This document shows, one piece after another, positions 6,417-12,613 of a stretch of 12,613 nt of DNA; the stretch's first letter is position 1; the number at the start of each line of letters is the position of its first letter. The translations under genes were made by a program, and so were the position numbers. Source of the DNA: HGM04593 sp964512955 (GTDB lineage: Bacteria > Bacteroidota > Bacteroidia > Bacteroidales > Bacteroidaceae); assembly GCA_964512955.1 (NCBI GenBank), contig CAZEKX010000059.1, positions 1-12,613 on the forward strand, given 5' to 3'. The notes under the pieces were generated by a model. It was not told where the DNA came from. It saw only the letters and a program-made list of their open reading frames with translations, and made no database searches.

Positions 6417-8837
6417 TTATCTGTGTGATTTACGAATCAATCTCTTTTTACCATTTACAATAACTATTCCCTCGTCGGGCAGTCTTTCGAGTTTTTGCCC
6501 CTGAAGATTATAAATACCTGTGGGAGCAACCCACTCGTCGACAAATGTTATCTCGTCTATTGAAGTGAATATATCCACAACATTAATATTGGGATTCTCA
6601 ATAATCTCCATCATAGAGCCATGGTCGTCCCATGTCCAGTTACGAACTGATATTGACGGTTCATTGGTACATATACACGCAAAAAATTTTGAACTCTCGG
6701 AGTAATCGCCACCGGCATGAAAACTGAACGTACCATCACCGTTATCACGAATTTTATCCAAAGGAGTTTTGTTTACTGTGAACTTATAATCACGGTTTTC
6801 GCGTGTTACATAGTACTTTTTTTCGGGTTGATAGAGATAGTAGGAATCGCCCTCTTTAAGAATCTGCCATACGACAGTCTTATCAAAAGGGCTTACCTCC
6901 TCTTTATAGATGTTTGCAATAGCACTATTTGAAGGGAGTTGGTTCCAAGACCACGCTGTAACACCGCGAAGACTCAGGTATGTATCTGTAACAGTGCTGT
7001 TCCATGCCAAATACCCCTCGCCTGTCTTAGCCTTAATGTGGTATGCCATGTCGTTACGCAGTTCCGACAAACTTGTTACAGTTCTATATGGCAATATGGG
7101 TTCGTATGTTACTGTTAAAACGCCCGTTGCCCGGTCGAACGTAACTGTAGATATATAATCCTCTATTTCAAGTGCTGTTACATCGTCGGCAGAGAAGTAC
7201 TGCGATGCACTTATTGTAGTACCATGGGTATACTCCTTACCTATATATGTTACACCGCCTTTTCCGTCGGGAGCACCAACAACATCCACTGTGTAGAATT
7301 GCTCTTGTTGCATATCACCGACAATGCTGACATTACCTCCACGAATGTACTTGGCAGGAATTGTATATGTTCCATCGGCAGATATCTCTTTGTCGGTAAT
7401 ATTTACAAGCACCCAGTTGGGATTACCGTTCTCGTCGAACTGCTCCGTAGCATTAACATTATAACCATACTTAAGTTGGAAACCATACTGCACAAAACCA
7501 CTCTCGGGAATTATCTTAACCTTAAGCGACTCGTTGTATTTTGTCTGATAGTTTTGCAAGGGAGTGAGGTCCTCGGCAAGTACAATATCTCCGTTCAACT
7601 GCGAAGCGTTTACTATAACATTTTCGCCATGCACGTCAAGAAGCACATCGACAACAGAACCACCATCGGAAATAATTGTAGCCGAACCGGCAGGATTAAG
7701 GTTGTCCCAATCGACCTTATAACGCATACGGTAGAAGCCCTCTTGTGTACCTGTAGGAACTGTGAATGCCGGCACTCCGCCACCAATTGTATTGCCATTG
7801 GCTGTGGTTGTCCCGTCGCTCTTGCGCCATGTACCGTTTACTTGGGCTGCGTTGTAACTAACCACATCGCTACCATCGGCTGGAGTACCGTTGTCGTTTA
7901 CATCGTATTTAAAGACACCGTCATTACCCCAGTCGACATACACGTATGCACTCATCCAACTTCCGCTATAATTGAATGTAGGCTGTACCTGCTGCCCTGC
8001 AGTTGCCGAGAACACATTGGAAACGAGGAGGTCGTTATAAACATATTTCTTATTCACCGTAGCAGTTTCAGCCACACCATTTGCTGTAAGACCAATACTG
8101 TTCAAAACACGGTCGTTACGTGTAGTAACTGCGTCGGGAGCAAAATCAATAGCATACTTGTCGGTGCTGAATCGTTTTTCGGGGTTGTCATCTACAACAA
8201 TCTCATCGAAGTATGCCACCCAATCATTCTTGTCACCATGCGGTGAACGCAGGTCGGGAACAATAACCAACGAGTAGATATCGATACCGCTATTCTCATT
8301 CTCAGCCTTGGAATAGGAGAATCCCTTGAACTTAACAACTATATCCTGCCAACCCTCTTTAGGCTTTACATTGGCGGTTGTCATTGCCCAGAACTGTTCA
8401 TCCTCACCTGTCTGCCATGCCCAACTATCCTCGACACGCTTACCAAGACCTATAACCATCATACGTGAGTCGACAGGTTTGTCCTTAAGATACGCCATAA
8501 CATGTATATATTGCAACTGTTTGGTTACTCTTATAGGCTCTTTAAGGTCTATTCTTGCACCAAATGCATTGCCGCCATGACGACTGCGTTGGAAAGCAAG
8601 AACTTTTGCCGAAGAGTTGGGTGCGGCACCAAGTACCTCATCAACCGCTGTATCGGGATTGTCTACAACTGCCACATTACCCTCTAACCGGTTCAAGCGG
8701 AAGGGACTCTCGGACCATTGGTCGTAGACACCTAACTTCTTATAATCTTCAGACTCGAAACTTATCGTTGTCTGTGCTACGGCACTCATGCCAAATGCCA
8801 ACAATGCCGCAAATAATATATTTCTCTTATTTTTCAT
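6417..8837 (-). CDS. secreted multidomain protein with GEVED-like domain and C-terminal sorting-like tail (806 aa), function unknown
   Basis: This is an exported protein, probably carbohydrate-binding or surface-associated, with no catalytic motif I can identify. Residues 1-21 form a signal peptide (ending SAVAQ). Residues 24-217 look like a beta-sandwich (FEDxD-like ending AYFDEIVVDD, as in jelly-roll binding domains). Residues about 268-401 resemble a GEVED domain: VYVDWGNDGVF, an Asp/Asn-rich DVNDNG loop, then GFYRMRYKVDWD. Residues about 410-585 contain Ig-like beta strands with VTFDRATGVLTVTYEP. Residues about 590-745 repeat short aromatic strands (GYLAWNS, SYYLYQ, KYYVTRE) and could be a beta-trefoil-like fold. 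The end (772-803) is GIYNLQGQK, a short linker, then IVIVNGKK, the tail common on Bacteroidales exported proteins and related to type IX sorting tails. The gene starts 10 nt after the fucosidase stop, so the two are almost surely cotranscribed. Domain names are by eye only. Confidence 0.88.
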   Translation of the reverse strand: MKNKRNILFAALLAFGMSAVAQTTISFESEDYKKLGVYDQWSESPFRLNRLEGNVAVVDNPDTAVDEVLGAAPNSSAKVLAFQRSRHGGNAFGARIDLKEPIRVTKQLQYIHVMAYLKDKPVDSRMMVIGLGKRVEDSWAWQTGEDEQFWAMTTANVKPKEGWQDIVVKFKGFSYSKAENENSGIDIYSLVIVPDLRSPHGDKNDWVAYFDEIVVDDNPEKRFSTDKYAIDFAPDAVTTRNDRVLNSIGLTANGVAETATVNKKYVYNDLLVSNVFSATAGQQVQPTFNYSGSWMSAYVYVDWGNDGVFKYDVNDNGTPADGSDVVSYNAAQVNGTWRKSDGTTTANGNTIGGGVPAFTVPTGTQEGFYRMRYKVDWDNLNPAGSATIISDGGSVVDVLLDVHGENVIVNASQLNGDIVLAEDLTPLQNYQTKYNESLKVKIIPESGFVQYGFQLKYGYNVNATEQFDENGNPNWVLVNITDKEISADGTYTIPAKYIRGGNVSIVGDMQQEQFYTVDVVGAPDGKGGVTYIGKEYTHGTTISASQYFSADDVTALEIEDYISTVTFDRATGVLTVTYEPILPYRTVTSLSELRNDMAYHIKAKTGEGYLAWNSTVTDTYLSLRGVTAWSWNQLPSNSAIANIYKEEVSPFDKTVVWQILKEGDSYYLYQPEKKYYVTRENRDYKFTVNKTPLDKIRDNGDGTFSFHAGGDYSESSKFFACICTNEPSISVRNWTWDDHGSMMEIIENPNINVVDIFTSIDEITFVDEWVAPTGIYNLQGQKLERLPDEGIVIVNGKKRLIRKSHR

Positions 8838-8847
8838 AGTTGTTCAA

Positions 8848-10374
8848 TCAATAAACGCTAAGGTTAGACAATAGAGGACATGCTCTGCTATCGAGAATCT
8901 TTATACGAAGTTTCATAGCACTGTAACCCTCGCCGTAACTCTCACTTGTGCTACCGTTCAATGGAATAATTCTCTTGTAACCAACGGTAGTTGTTTGCAT
9001 CACCGGACACAGTTCATGCCATACATTTCCGTCGGCACTGAACTCAACAGTGAAATCCTTGATACGCTGACCCAAAGCGATGGGCTCCTGCATTACCAGA
9101 TAGCGTATTGTTTGAGGTGTATCCCAAGAGAGTGTGATAGTTGCCGAGAGATTGTCATCGTTGGTTCCCCAATAGGTATCTTTGTCGCCATCGGTCATAT
9201 TCCCGGCATCATACTTACCACCTGTACGAGTTTCACTAACCTCTATTTTTGCACTCTTGGCATAGTCTGTAGCGGCAGTGCTCTCGTCCATGCCATACAC
9301 AGGTACAGCCAGACGCTCATGTAACAACTTACCAAGTTTCTTCAACTCATTTACAGTATTTGCAGGCAAAACACCGTATTGGTCGGGAGGACAGTTAAGA
9401 ATAAGAGTTGCGTTGCGTCCAACAGTCTCAAGATACATCTGGAAAAGACGGTCGGCACTCTTCATTGTTTCGCCCTGATGCCAGAACCAACCGTTCTCTG
9501 TAGCCTTTGCATCGCTCTCACCGGGGTTCCAGAACCAACCGTTAATATCACCCTCTTCGCGAACACCGCTACCACCGTAATCGGTCATAGCCCAGTTTGT
9601 CTCACCGGCATAACCCGATTCATTACCTATCCAGCGCGCCTCGCCACCAACGCCCCAAAGTACGCAGTTGGGAGCAATCTGATGCACACGAGCGCGAAGG
9701 TTGGGAGTATCGTAGTAAATGTCGGCATCGACCTGACGTGTACCACCCTCGCCACCGTAATAGCCATCACCGCCATTGGCACCGTCGAACCACATTTCGA
9801 ACTGGTCATCGCCATATTTAGCCAACTCTTCACACTGCTTTAAGAACACCTCGGTTACGTATGTATCTTTGCCATAGTGTGCCGAATTACGATCCCAAGG
9901 CGATATGTAGAAACCATACTTCATATTATGCTTTTTACTTGCCTCGGCATACAACTCAGGGATATTTGCTGTACGACCATATTCATTACCCGCATTCACA
10001 ATGCTGTGTGTGGTGGTGGCTGTAGGCCACAAACAGAAACCGTCGTGATGCTTTACAACAGCAATACCACCGGTCATTCCGGCAGCCTTTACAGAGGTAA
10101 TCCACTGTTCTGGATCGGGCATACCTTTGGGAGCATAGATAGACTCCGATTCGTTACCATTGCCCCACTCATATCCGGTAAAGGTGTTCATACCATAGTG
10201 GAAAAACGCATAGAACTCTGTCTCATTCCATAAGATTTGTCGCTTGTGCGGTACCGGATGACAAGGAGCAGGTTTATTGTCCGGATTGGACAACTCCTGA
10301 GATACCATTTGAAACTCTTGGGCAAACACGGCAAAAGGGATTAACAACCCAACAAGAAGTGTCTTAATCTTCAT
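8848..10374 (-). CDS. GH29 alpha-L-fucosidase with C-terminal F5/8-type (CBM32-like) domain
   Basis: This retaining glycosidase would remove terminal alpha-L-fucose from glycans. It is exported: residues 1-19 are a signal peptide (MKIKTLLVGLLIPFAVFAQ) with no lipobox Cys, so it is probably periplasmic or secreted. The catalytic TIM barrel spans about 35-375. GH29 hallmarks are FFHYGMNTF (57-65), KHHDGFCLWPT (108-118), YISPWDRN (156-163) and MWFDG (194-198), with D197 as the expected nucleophile. The SPWDRN motif resembles subfamily B (alpha-1,3/1,4-specific) enzymes. E252 in WIGNE is a possible acid/base but not certain. Residues about 385-508 form a discoidin/F5/8-type module (YWGTNDD, FTVEFSADGNVWHEL, ending RIKILDS...SNLSVY). 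At 508 residues it is complete. It is the first gene of an operon with the 806-residue protein. It starts at ATG 10374 with an A-rich leader and a possible promoter about 60 bp upstream. Confidence 0.95.
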   Translation of the reverse strand: MKIKTLLVGLLIPFAVFAQEFQMVSQELSNPDNKPAPCHPVPHKRQILWNETEFYAFFHYGMNTFTGYEWGNGNESESIYAPKGMPDPEQWITSVKAAGMTGGIAVVKHHDGFCLWPTATTTHSIVNAGNEYGRTANIPELYAEASKKHNMKYGFYISPWDRNSAHYGKDTYVTEVFLKQCEELAKYGDDQFEMWFDGANGGDGYYGGEGGTRQVDADIYYDTPNLRARVHQIAPNCVLWGVGGEARWIGNESGYAGETNWAMTDYGGSGVREEGDINGWFWNPGESDAKATENGWFWHQGETMKSADRLFQMYLETVGRNATLILNCPPDQYGVLPANTVNELKKLGKLLHERLAVPVYGMDESTAATDYAKSAKIEVSETRTGGKYDAGNMTDGDKDTYWGTNDDNLSATITLSWDTPQTIRYLVMQEPIALGQRIKDFTVEFSADGNVWHELCPVMQTTTVGYKRIIPLNGSTSESYGEGYSAMKLRIKILDSRACPLLSNLSVY

Positions 10375-10435
10375 AAGTTAATAATTTATTTGTTTTAATC
10401 TAAGTTATTTAGTTTTCACTAATAATTTTCGTTGG

Positions 10436-10465
10436 CGAATTTAATAAAATTATATTAACGACAAA
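10436..10465 (-). promoter_or_regulatory. possible promoter of the fucosidase operon
   Basis: On the minus strand, TTTG (10465-10462) is followed after 18 nt by TAAATTCG (10443-10436). This is one base off the TAnnTTTG box and one nt short of the usual 19-21 nt spacer. It would give a leader of about 50-60 nt before the ATG at 10374. The region is so AT-rich that chance matches are likely. Confidence 0.3.
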
Positions 10466-10723
10466 CTGTATTACTTAATATTTTGTATTAATTAACTTTT
10501 TACAAATTAAGGGAGTATTAATAGTTTGTGATATTTTTTCATAAGTTATATATTCATAATTAGTTAGTTATGATGTTTTGATTTAGATGAGTAAGTTTGG
10601 GTAGCAGATGCAAATTGTTTAAATTTATTAAAAATTCTCCGTAAGATTTTTGTTTTATAAATATGGGAATTACTATAAAATTGCATTTTTTACCTACAGA
10701 AAAACACTATTAAGCGTGAGCAA

Positions 10724-10739
10724 TACAAGTTTACTTGTA
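10724..10739. promoter_or_regulatory. 16-bp dyad, possible operator
   Basis: The sequence TACAAGT TT ACTTGTA is a perfect 7-bp inverted repeat with a 2-nt centre. It lies about 350 bp upstream of the fucosidase start. It has no adjacent T-tract, so it is not an obvious terminator. A regulator-binding role is inference only. Confidence 0.25.
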
Positions 10740-10806
10740 ATTACCGAGCGGTAGTGCTTTATTCAAAAAACGAAAGAACTCTTACATAAACGTTCTCTCC
10801 TTTAAA

Positions 10807-10878
10807 TTCTCGGAATCCAAAGAGTTGTTCTTTCTTTACACTTTTTGCCTTTTGTTTTTCCTTTTTTAAAAAAGGAAA
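10807..10878 (+). repeat. interspersed repeat, diverged partial copy A (TTCTCGG module plus A/T hairpin)
   Basis: Bases 10807-10841 align without gaps to 12340-12374 with 26 of 35 identical, including TTCTCGG at the start and CTTTCTTTACAC at the end. Both are followed after about 15 nt by an A/T-core hairpin; here it is a perfect 22-nt palindrome at 10857-10878 (TTTCCTTTTTT and its complement). Copy A stops exactly where the inverted copy B begins. It has no coding potential. Confidence 0.6.
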
Positions 10879-11010
10879 CTAAAAACTTAATGCGCACCGC
10901 GAACCACATTATGATTTTTATCTCTTAGCACAAGGTAACTTCTAAAAAGATATGAGCGTAAAGAAAGAGGGGTTAATGGGGCACCGAGAAGTGGAAAAAG
11001 AAAACTACCT
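10879..11010 (-). repeat. interspersed repeat, copy B (inverted relative to copy C)
   Basis: Two 44-bp blocks of this copy recur in inverted orientation on the far side of the ROK gene. Bases 10879-10922 match the reverse complement of 12502-12545 at 43 of 44 positions (core GCGCACCGCGAACCAC). Bases 10949-10992 match the reverse complement of 12338-12381 at 39 of 44. Weaker similarity runs out to TACCT at 11006-11010. The blocks are 26 bp apart here and 120 bp apart in copy C, so this copy is the shorter form and lacks the hairpin and the central palindrome. Confidence 0.8.
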
Positions 11011-11094
11011 AATATCACAATAGTTTTTACCTCATGATTGTAGTACTTCACATTCATACTTAAGTATGTAAAATACCAAAAACAACCAATACCG
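11011..11094. other. short non-coding stretch between repeat copy B and the ROK terminator
   Basis: This 84-bp AT-rich stretch holds no recognisable gene or motif. It lies between the inverted repeat and the terminator of the ROK gene. A reading on the minus strand across it runs on into the ROK gene in another frame and is not credible. Confidence 0.4.
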
Positions 11095-11133
11095 TAAATA
11101 AAAATAGAGCAACACCCTTAAAAAGAGAGTTGC
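11095..11133 (-). terminator. probable intrinsic terminator of the ROK kinase gene
   Basis: On the minus strand, GCAAC (11133-11129) and GTTGC (11113-11109) pair, and after one T:T mismatch three further pairs (CTC with GGG, one a G:T wobble) extend the stem around a TTTTTAA loop. A T-rich tract, TATTTTTATTT, follows (11106-11096). It begins 28 nt past the ROK stop codon. The stem is moderate, so confidence is not high. Confidence 0.6.
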
Positions 11134-11161
11134 CCCATTATAAAGAACAGAAAAAAGAAGA

Positions 11162-12133
11162 CTAATTAGCCTCCCAAGCCAAAGCACTTGCACCGAGAAT
11201 AGCCGCATCAGAATCACGCAACTGCGAGATAAGAATCTTTGCCTTGCCCTTAAAAGTATGTAATATATTCTCATCCACAGCACGTTTGACCGGGTCGAGC
11301 AACAGATTACCGGCACGTGTCAACCCACCAAAGAGAATAACAGCCTCGGGGCTCGAGAAAGCAATAAAATCGGCGATGGCCTCACCCAGCATAGTACCGG
11401 TCCTATTAAAAATATCCAGAGCAACCTTGTCGCCCCTCTTGGCAGCCTCGTATACATCGCGCGACGTTATCTCCTTGACATCGCGAAGCAGACTTGGTTC
11501 GTTGATGCTTGCAAGAATCTCACGTGCGGTACGTGCTACACCAGTAGCAGAGCAGTACGCCTCGAGGCAACCATGCCTGCCACAACCACACAGACGCTCC
11601 TCTTTACCACGCACCATGGTTACATGCCCTAGTTCACCGGCGAAGCCATCACAGCCATACACCAATTGCCCATTGATGACAATACCACTTCCGACACCCG
11701 TTCCAAGAGTTATAACAATAAAATTCTTCATTCCTTTGGCAGTGCCGTATGTCATCTCACCTATCGCAGCCGCATTGGCATCGTTTGTTACATATACAGG
11801 TATACCACATTTCTGCGATAACATCTCGGCTAGTGGCAGAACACCTTTCCATGGCAAATTAAAAGCATGTTCAATATTGCCGGTGTAATAGTTACTGTCG
11901 GGCGCACCGACACCAATACCACGTATACGCCCTTCACTACCGGTAGCCTTAATCAGACGAGCCACCACCTCGCTAACAGCATCGATAAACCCTGTAAAAG
12001 TGGGATATGAGCCTGTTGCTATGCCTTCGTCGCGAGCAAGTATATCGCCACGGGCATCAACAATACCTATTTTTGTTCCCGTACCACCGACATCTATGCC
12101 AATGACTAAATTTTTCTCAACATCTGTTACCAT
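11162..12133 (-). CDS. ROK-family sugar kinase (glucokinase-like)
   Basis: This cytoplasmic ATP-dependent hexose kinase would phosphorylate a sugar such as glucose or an N-acetylhexosamine; the substrate cannot be settled from sequence. It has 323 residues, normal for a ROK kinase. The N-terminal phosphate-binding motif is IGIDVGGTGTK (11-21). The catalytic region has VTNDANAAAIGE with D118 as the expected base, then LGTGVGSGIV (143-152). The ROK zinc site is complete: H170 in GELGH, and C182, C184 and C189 in CGCGRHGCLE. There is no N-terminal helix-turn-helix, so it is a kinase and not a ROK repressor. The ATG at 12133 is preceded by a GAG-rich leader (AGAGAGAACG) that may act as a ribosome site. 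It is monocistronic as far as can be seen: a terminator follows, and inverted repeat copies lie on both sides. A dyad in its leader may be an operator. Confidence 0.94.
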   Translation of the reverse strand: MVTDVEKNLVIGIDVGGTGTKIGIVDARGDILARDEGIATGSYPTFTGFIDAVSEVVARLIKATGSEGRIRGIGVGAPDSNYYTGNIEHAFNLPWKGVLPLAEMLSQKCGIPVYVTNDANAAAIGEMTYGTAKGMKNFIVITLGTGVGSGIVINGQLVYGCDGFAGELGHVTMVRGKEERLCGCGRHGCLEAYCSATGVARTAREILASINEPSLLRDVKEITSRDVYEAAKRGDKVALDIFNRTGTMLGEAIADFIAFSSPEAVILFGGLTRAGNLLLDPVKRAVDENILHTFKGKAKILISQLRDSDAAILGASALAWEAN

Positions 12134-12319
12134 CGTTCTCTCTATTTTAGTTAAACTTGTTTACTCATCTACAGGTCCTCTCTCTGTAAACAAACTAATA
12201 GAACTTTTTTGAAGGATTAATGCTCTTTTTATTAAACTTTAATAGGTTATTTAAAAGTTGTATCGATGATTCTTATTTTTTTCTATTAATGGGCTACCGT
12301 TGCAAAGCAGTGGTGAGGG
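12134..12319. other. non-coding region upstream of the ROK gene
   Basis: This is AT-rich and contains the operator-like dyad. A TTAGTTTG box on the minus strand (12198-12191) is one base off the Bacteroidetes -7 box, but no TTTG lies at the right distance, so I do not call a promoter. An apparent plus-strand reading frame starting at 12220 runs into the repeat and is not accepted as a gene. Confidence 0.4.
12157..12193. promoter_or_regulatory. operator-like inverted repeat upstream of the ROK gene
   Basis: TTGTTTAC (12157-12164) and GTAAACAA (12186-12193) are a perfect 8-bp inverted repeat separated by 21 nt. It contains a nested TACAG-9 nt-CTGTA dyad (12170-12174 and 12184-12188). It ends 23 nt upstream of the ROK start codon, where the promoter or leader should be. 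It could bind a transcription factor or fold in the mRNA leader. No match to a specific known operator is claimed. Confidence 0.4.
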
Positions 12320-12388
12320 AGGTATTTACCCCCTTCTACTTCTCGGTGTCCCATGAACCTCTCTTTCTTTACACCCATATCTCTTTCT

Positions 12389-12412
12389 CATCCTTTTTTC
12401 AAAAAAAGGATG
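12389..12412. repeat. A/T-core hairpin inside repeat copy C
   Basis: CATCCTTTTTT and AAAAAAGGATG pair over 11 bp around a CA centre. An equivalent 22-nt palindrome occurs in copy A at 10857-10878 with different flanking bases (TTTCC in place of CATCC), so the pairing is kept while the sequence changes. Confidence 0.65.
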
Positions 12413-12441
12413 CAAAAAACCGGCACAGAACAAAAACAGTC

Positions 12442-12493
12442 ATTTTGCGCTTTGTTCACAAGTCGCAAGCGACATTCTTCAGTCGCGCAAAAT
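12442..12493. repeat. nested palindrome inside repeat copy C
   Basis: An outer 9-bp inverted repeat, ATTTTGCGC (12442-12450) with GCGCAAAAT (12485-12493), encloses an inner hairpin GTCGC-AA-GCGAC (12462-12473). It lies in the part of copy C that copy B lacks. Confidence 0.6.
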
Positions 12494-12545
12494 TTGTAAT
12501 GGATAAAAATCATAAGGTGGTTCGCGGTGCGCATTAAGTTTTTAG

Positions 12546-12613
12546 GAAAATGAAGTGGCTATTTTTTGGAGAGAAAGCGAGGACATAGTGCGGTATGCCG
12601 TTAATTTTCTTAC
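12546..12613. other. window end, non-coding
   Basis: Nothing recognisable is seen in these last 68 bases. A weak likeness of AGAAAGCGAGGA here to the reverse side of the repeat's first block (AGAAAGAGGGG at 10962-10972) might mean that the element continues, but this is too weak to call. Confidence 0.3.

Larger units (their letters stand above)
10375..10806. other. AT-rich non-coding region upstream of the fucosidase operon
   Basis: No credible ORF, RNA gene or known element is visible here. The stretch 10380-10720 is strongly AT-rich, much more so than the flanking genes. It holds the possible fucosidase promoter and two small dyads: CATAA-8 nt-TTATG (10555-10572) and TACAAGT-TT-ACTTGTA (10724-10739), either of which could be an operator or chance in AT-rich DNA. 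Confidence 0.5.
12320..12545 (+). repeat. interspersed repeat, copy C (longest copy)
   Basis: In order it holds AGGTA, the first conserved block starting ACTTCTCGG (12338-12381), an A/T-core hairpin with 11-bp stems and a 2-nt loop (12389-12412), a nested palindrome (12442-12493), and the second conserved block with GTGGTTCGCGGTGCGC (12502-12545). The two blocks are repeated in inverted orientation at 10949-10992 and 10879-10922. The copy has no transposase and no credible ORF. The homology to copy B stops sharply after TTTTTAG at 12545. Confidence 0.8.

Noticed and set aside
7224..8246. Long plus-strand open frame (about 340 codons) antisense to the 806-residue secreted protein
   Set aside because: Its translation is rich in Cys, Ile and Val with no domain. 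The opposite strand has a signal peptide, recognisable domains and a C-terminal tail, so this is a shadow frame.
12220..12537. Plus-strand open frame of about 105 codons near the window end
   Set aside because: It lies across the interspersed repeat, including its hairpin and palindrome. Its translation is low-complexity and Lys/Phe-rich with no family resemblance, and it has no ribosome site.
10879..12545. A composite transposon carrying the ROK gene
   Set aside because: The arms contain no transposase or IS-like terminal structure, and the two copies differ in length, so insertion as one composite unit is not supported.

Overview
The window looks like a chromosomal segment of a gut-type member of the order Bacteroidales. 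The evidence is a Bacteroidales-style C-terminal tail (GIYNLQGQK...VNGKK) on a secreted protein, a secreted GH29 fucosidase, mostly A-rich leaders instead of Shine-Dalgarno sites, and one promoter that fits the Bacteroidetes TTTG-N19-TAnnTTTG pattern exactly. I see no tRNA, rRNA, CRISPR array, transposase, integrase or phage gene.

Layout. Positions 2-4139 (+) hold the 3' part of an RND efflux adaptor and a complete HAE1-type RND pump, an operon whose outer-membrane channel is not downstream. Convergent to it on the minus strand are a small acidic protein of unknown function (4158-4415) with its own canonical promoter, and an Uup-like ABC-F ATPase (4465-6333). Upstream of the ABC-F gene on the same strand, behind a very strong terminator, is a two-gene secreted-protein operon: a GH29 alpha-L-fucosidase with a discoidin-type domain (8848-10374), then, 10 nt later, an 806-residue multidomain secreted protein with a GEVED-like domain and a C-terminal sorting-like tail (6417-8837). 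An AT-rich non-coding region (10375-11161) separates this operon from a ROK-family sugar kinase (11162-12133, minus), and a further non-coding stretch runs to the window end.

How the genes fit together. The pump genes export toxic compounds. The fucosidase operon probably releases fucose from host or dietary glycans outside the cytoplasm, and its partner protein may bind carbohydrate or the cell surface. The ROK kinase would phosphorylate a hexose in the cytoplasm, but its substrate is not evident and a link to fucose is not shown. The ABC-F protein acts at the ribosome.

The most unusual structure is non-coding. Two inverted copies of one interspersed repeat (10879-11010 and 12320-12545) flank the ROK gene, and a third, more diverged partial copy (10807-10878) abuts the left one, so that 10807-11010 is a quasi-palindromic unit with TTCTCGG/CCGAGAA ends. 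The copies share two conserved 44-bp blocks (43/44 and 39/44 identical by eye) and differ by an internal deletion or insertion. This looks like a small non-autonomous mobile or REP-like element. I found no clear evidence of a wholly new multi-gene system.
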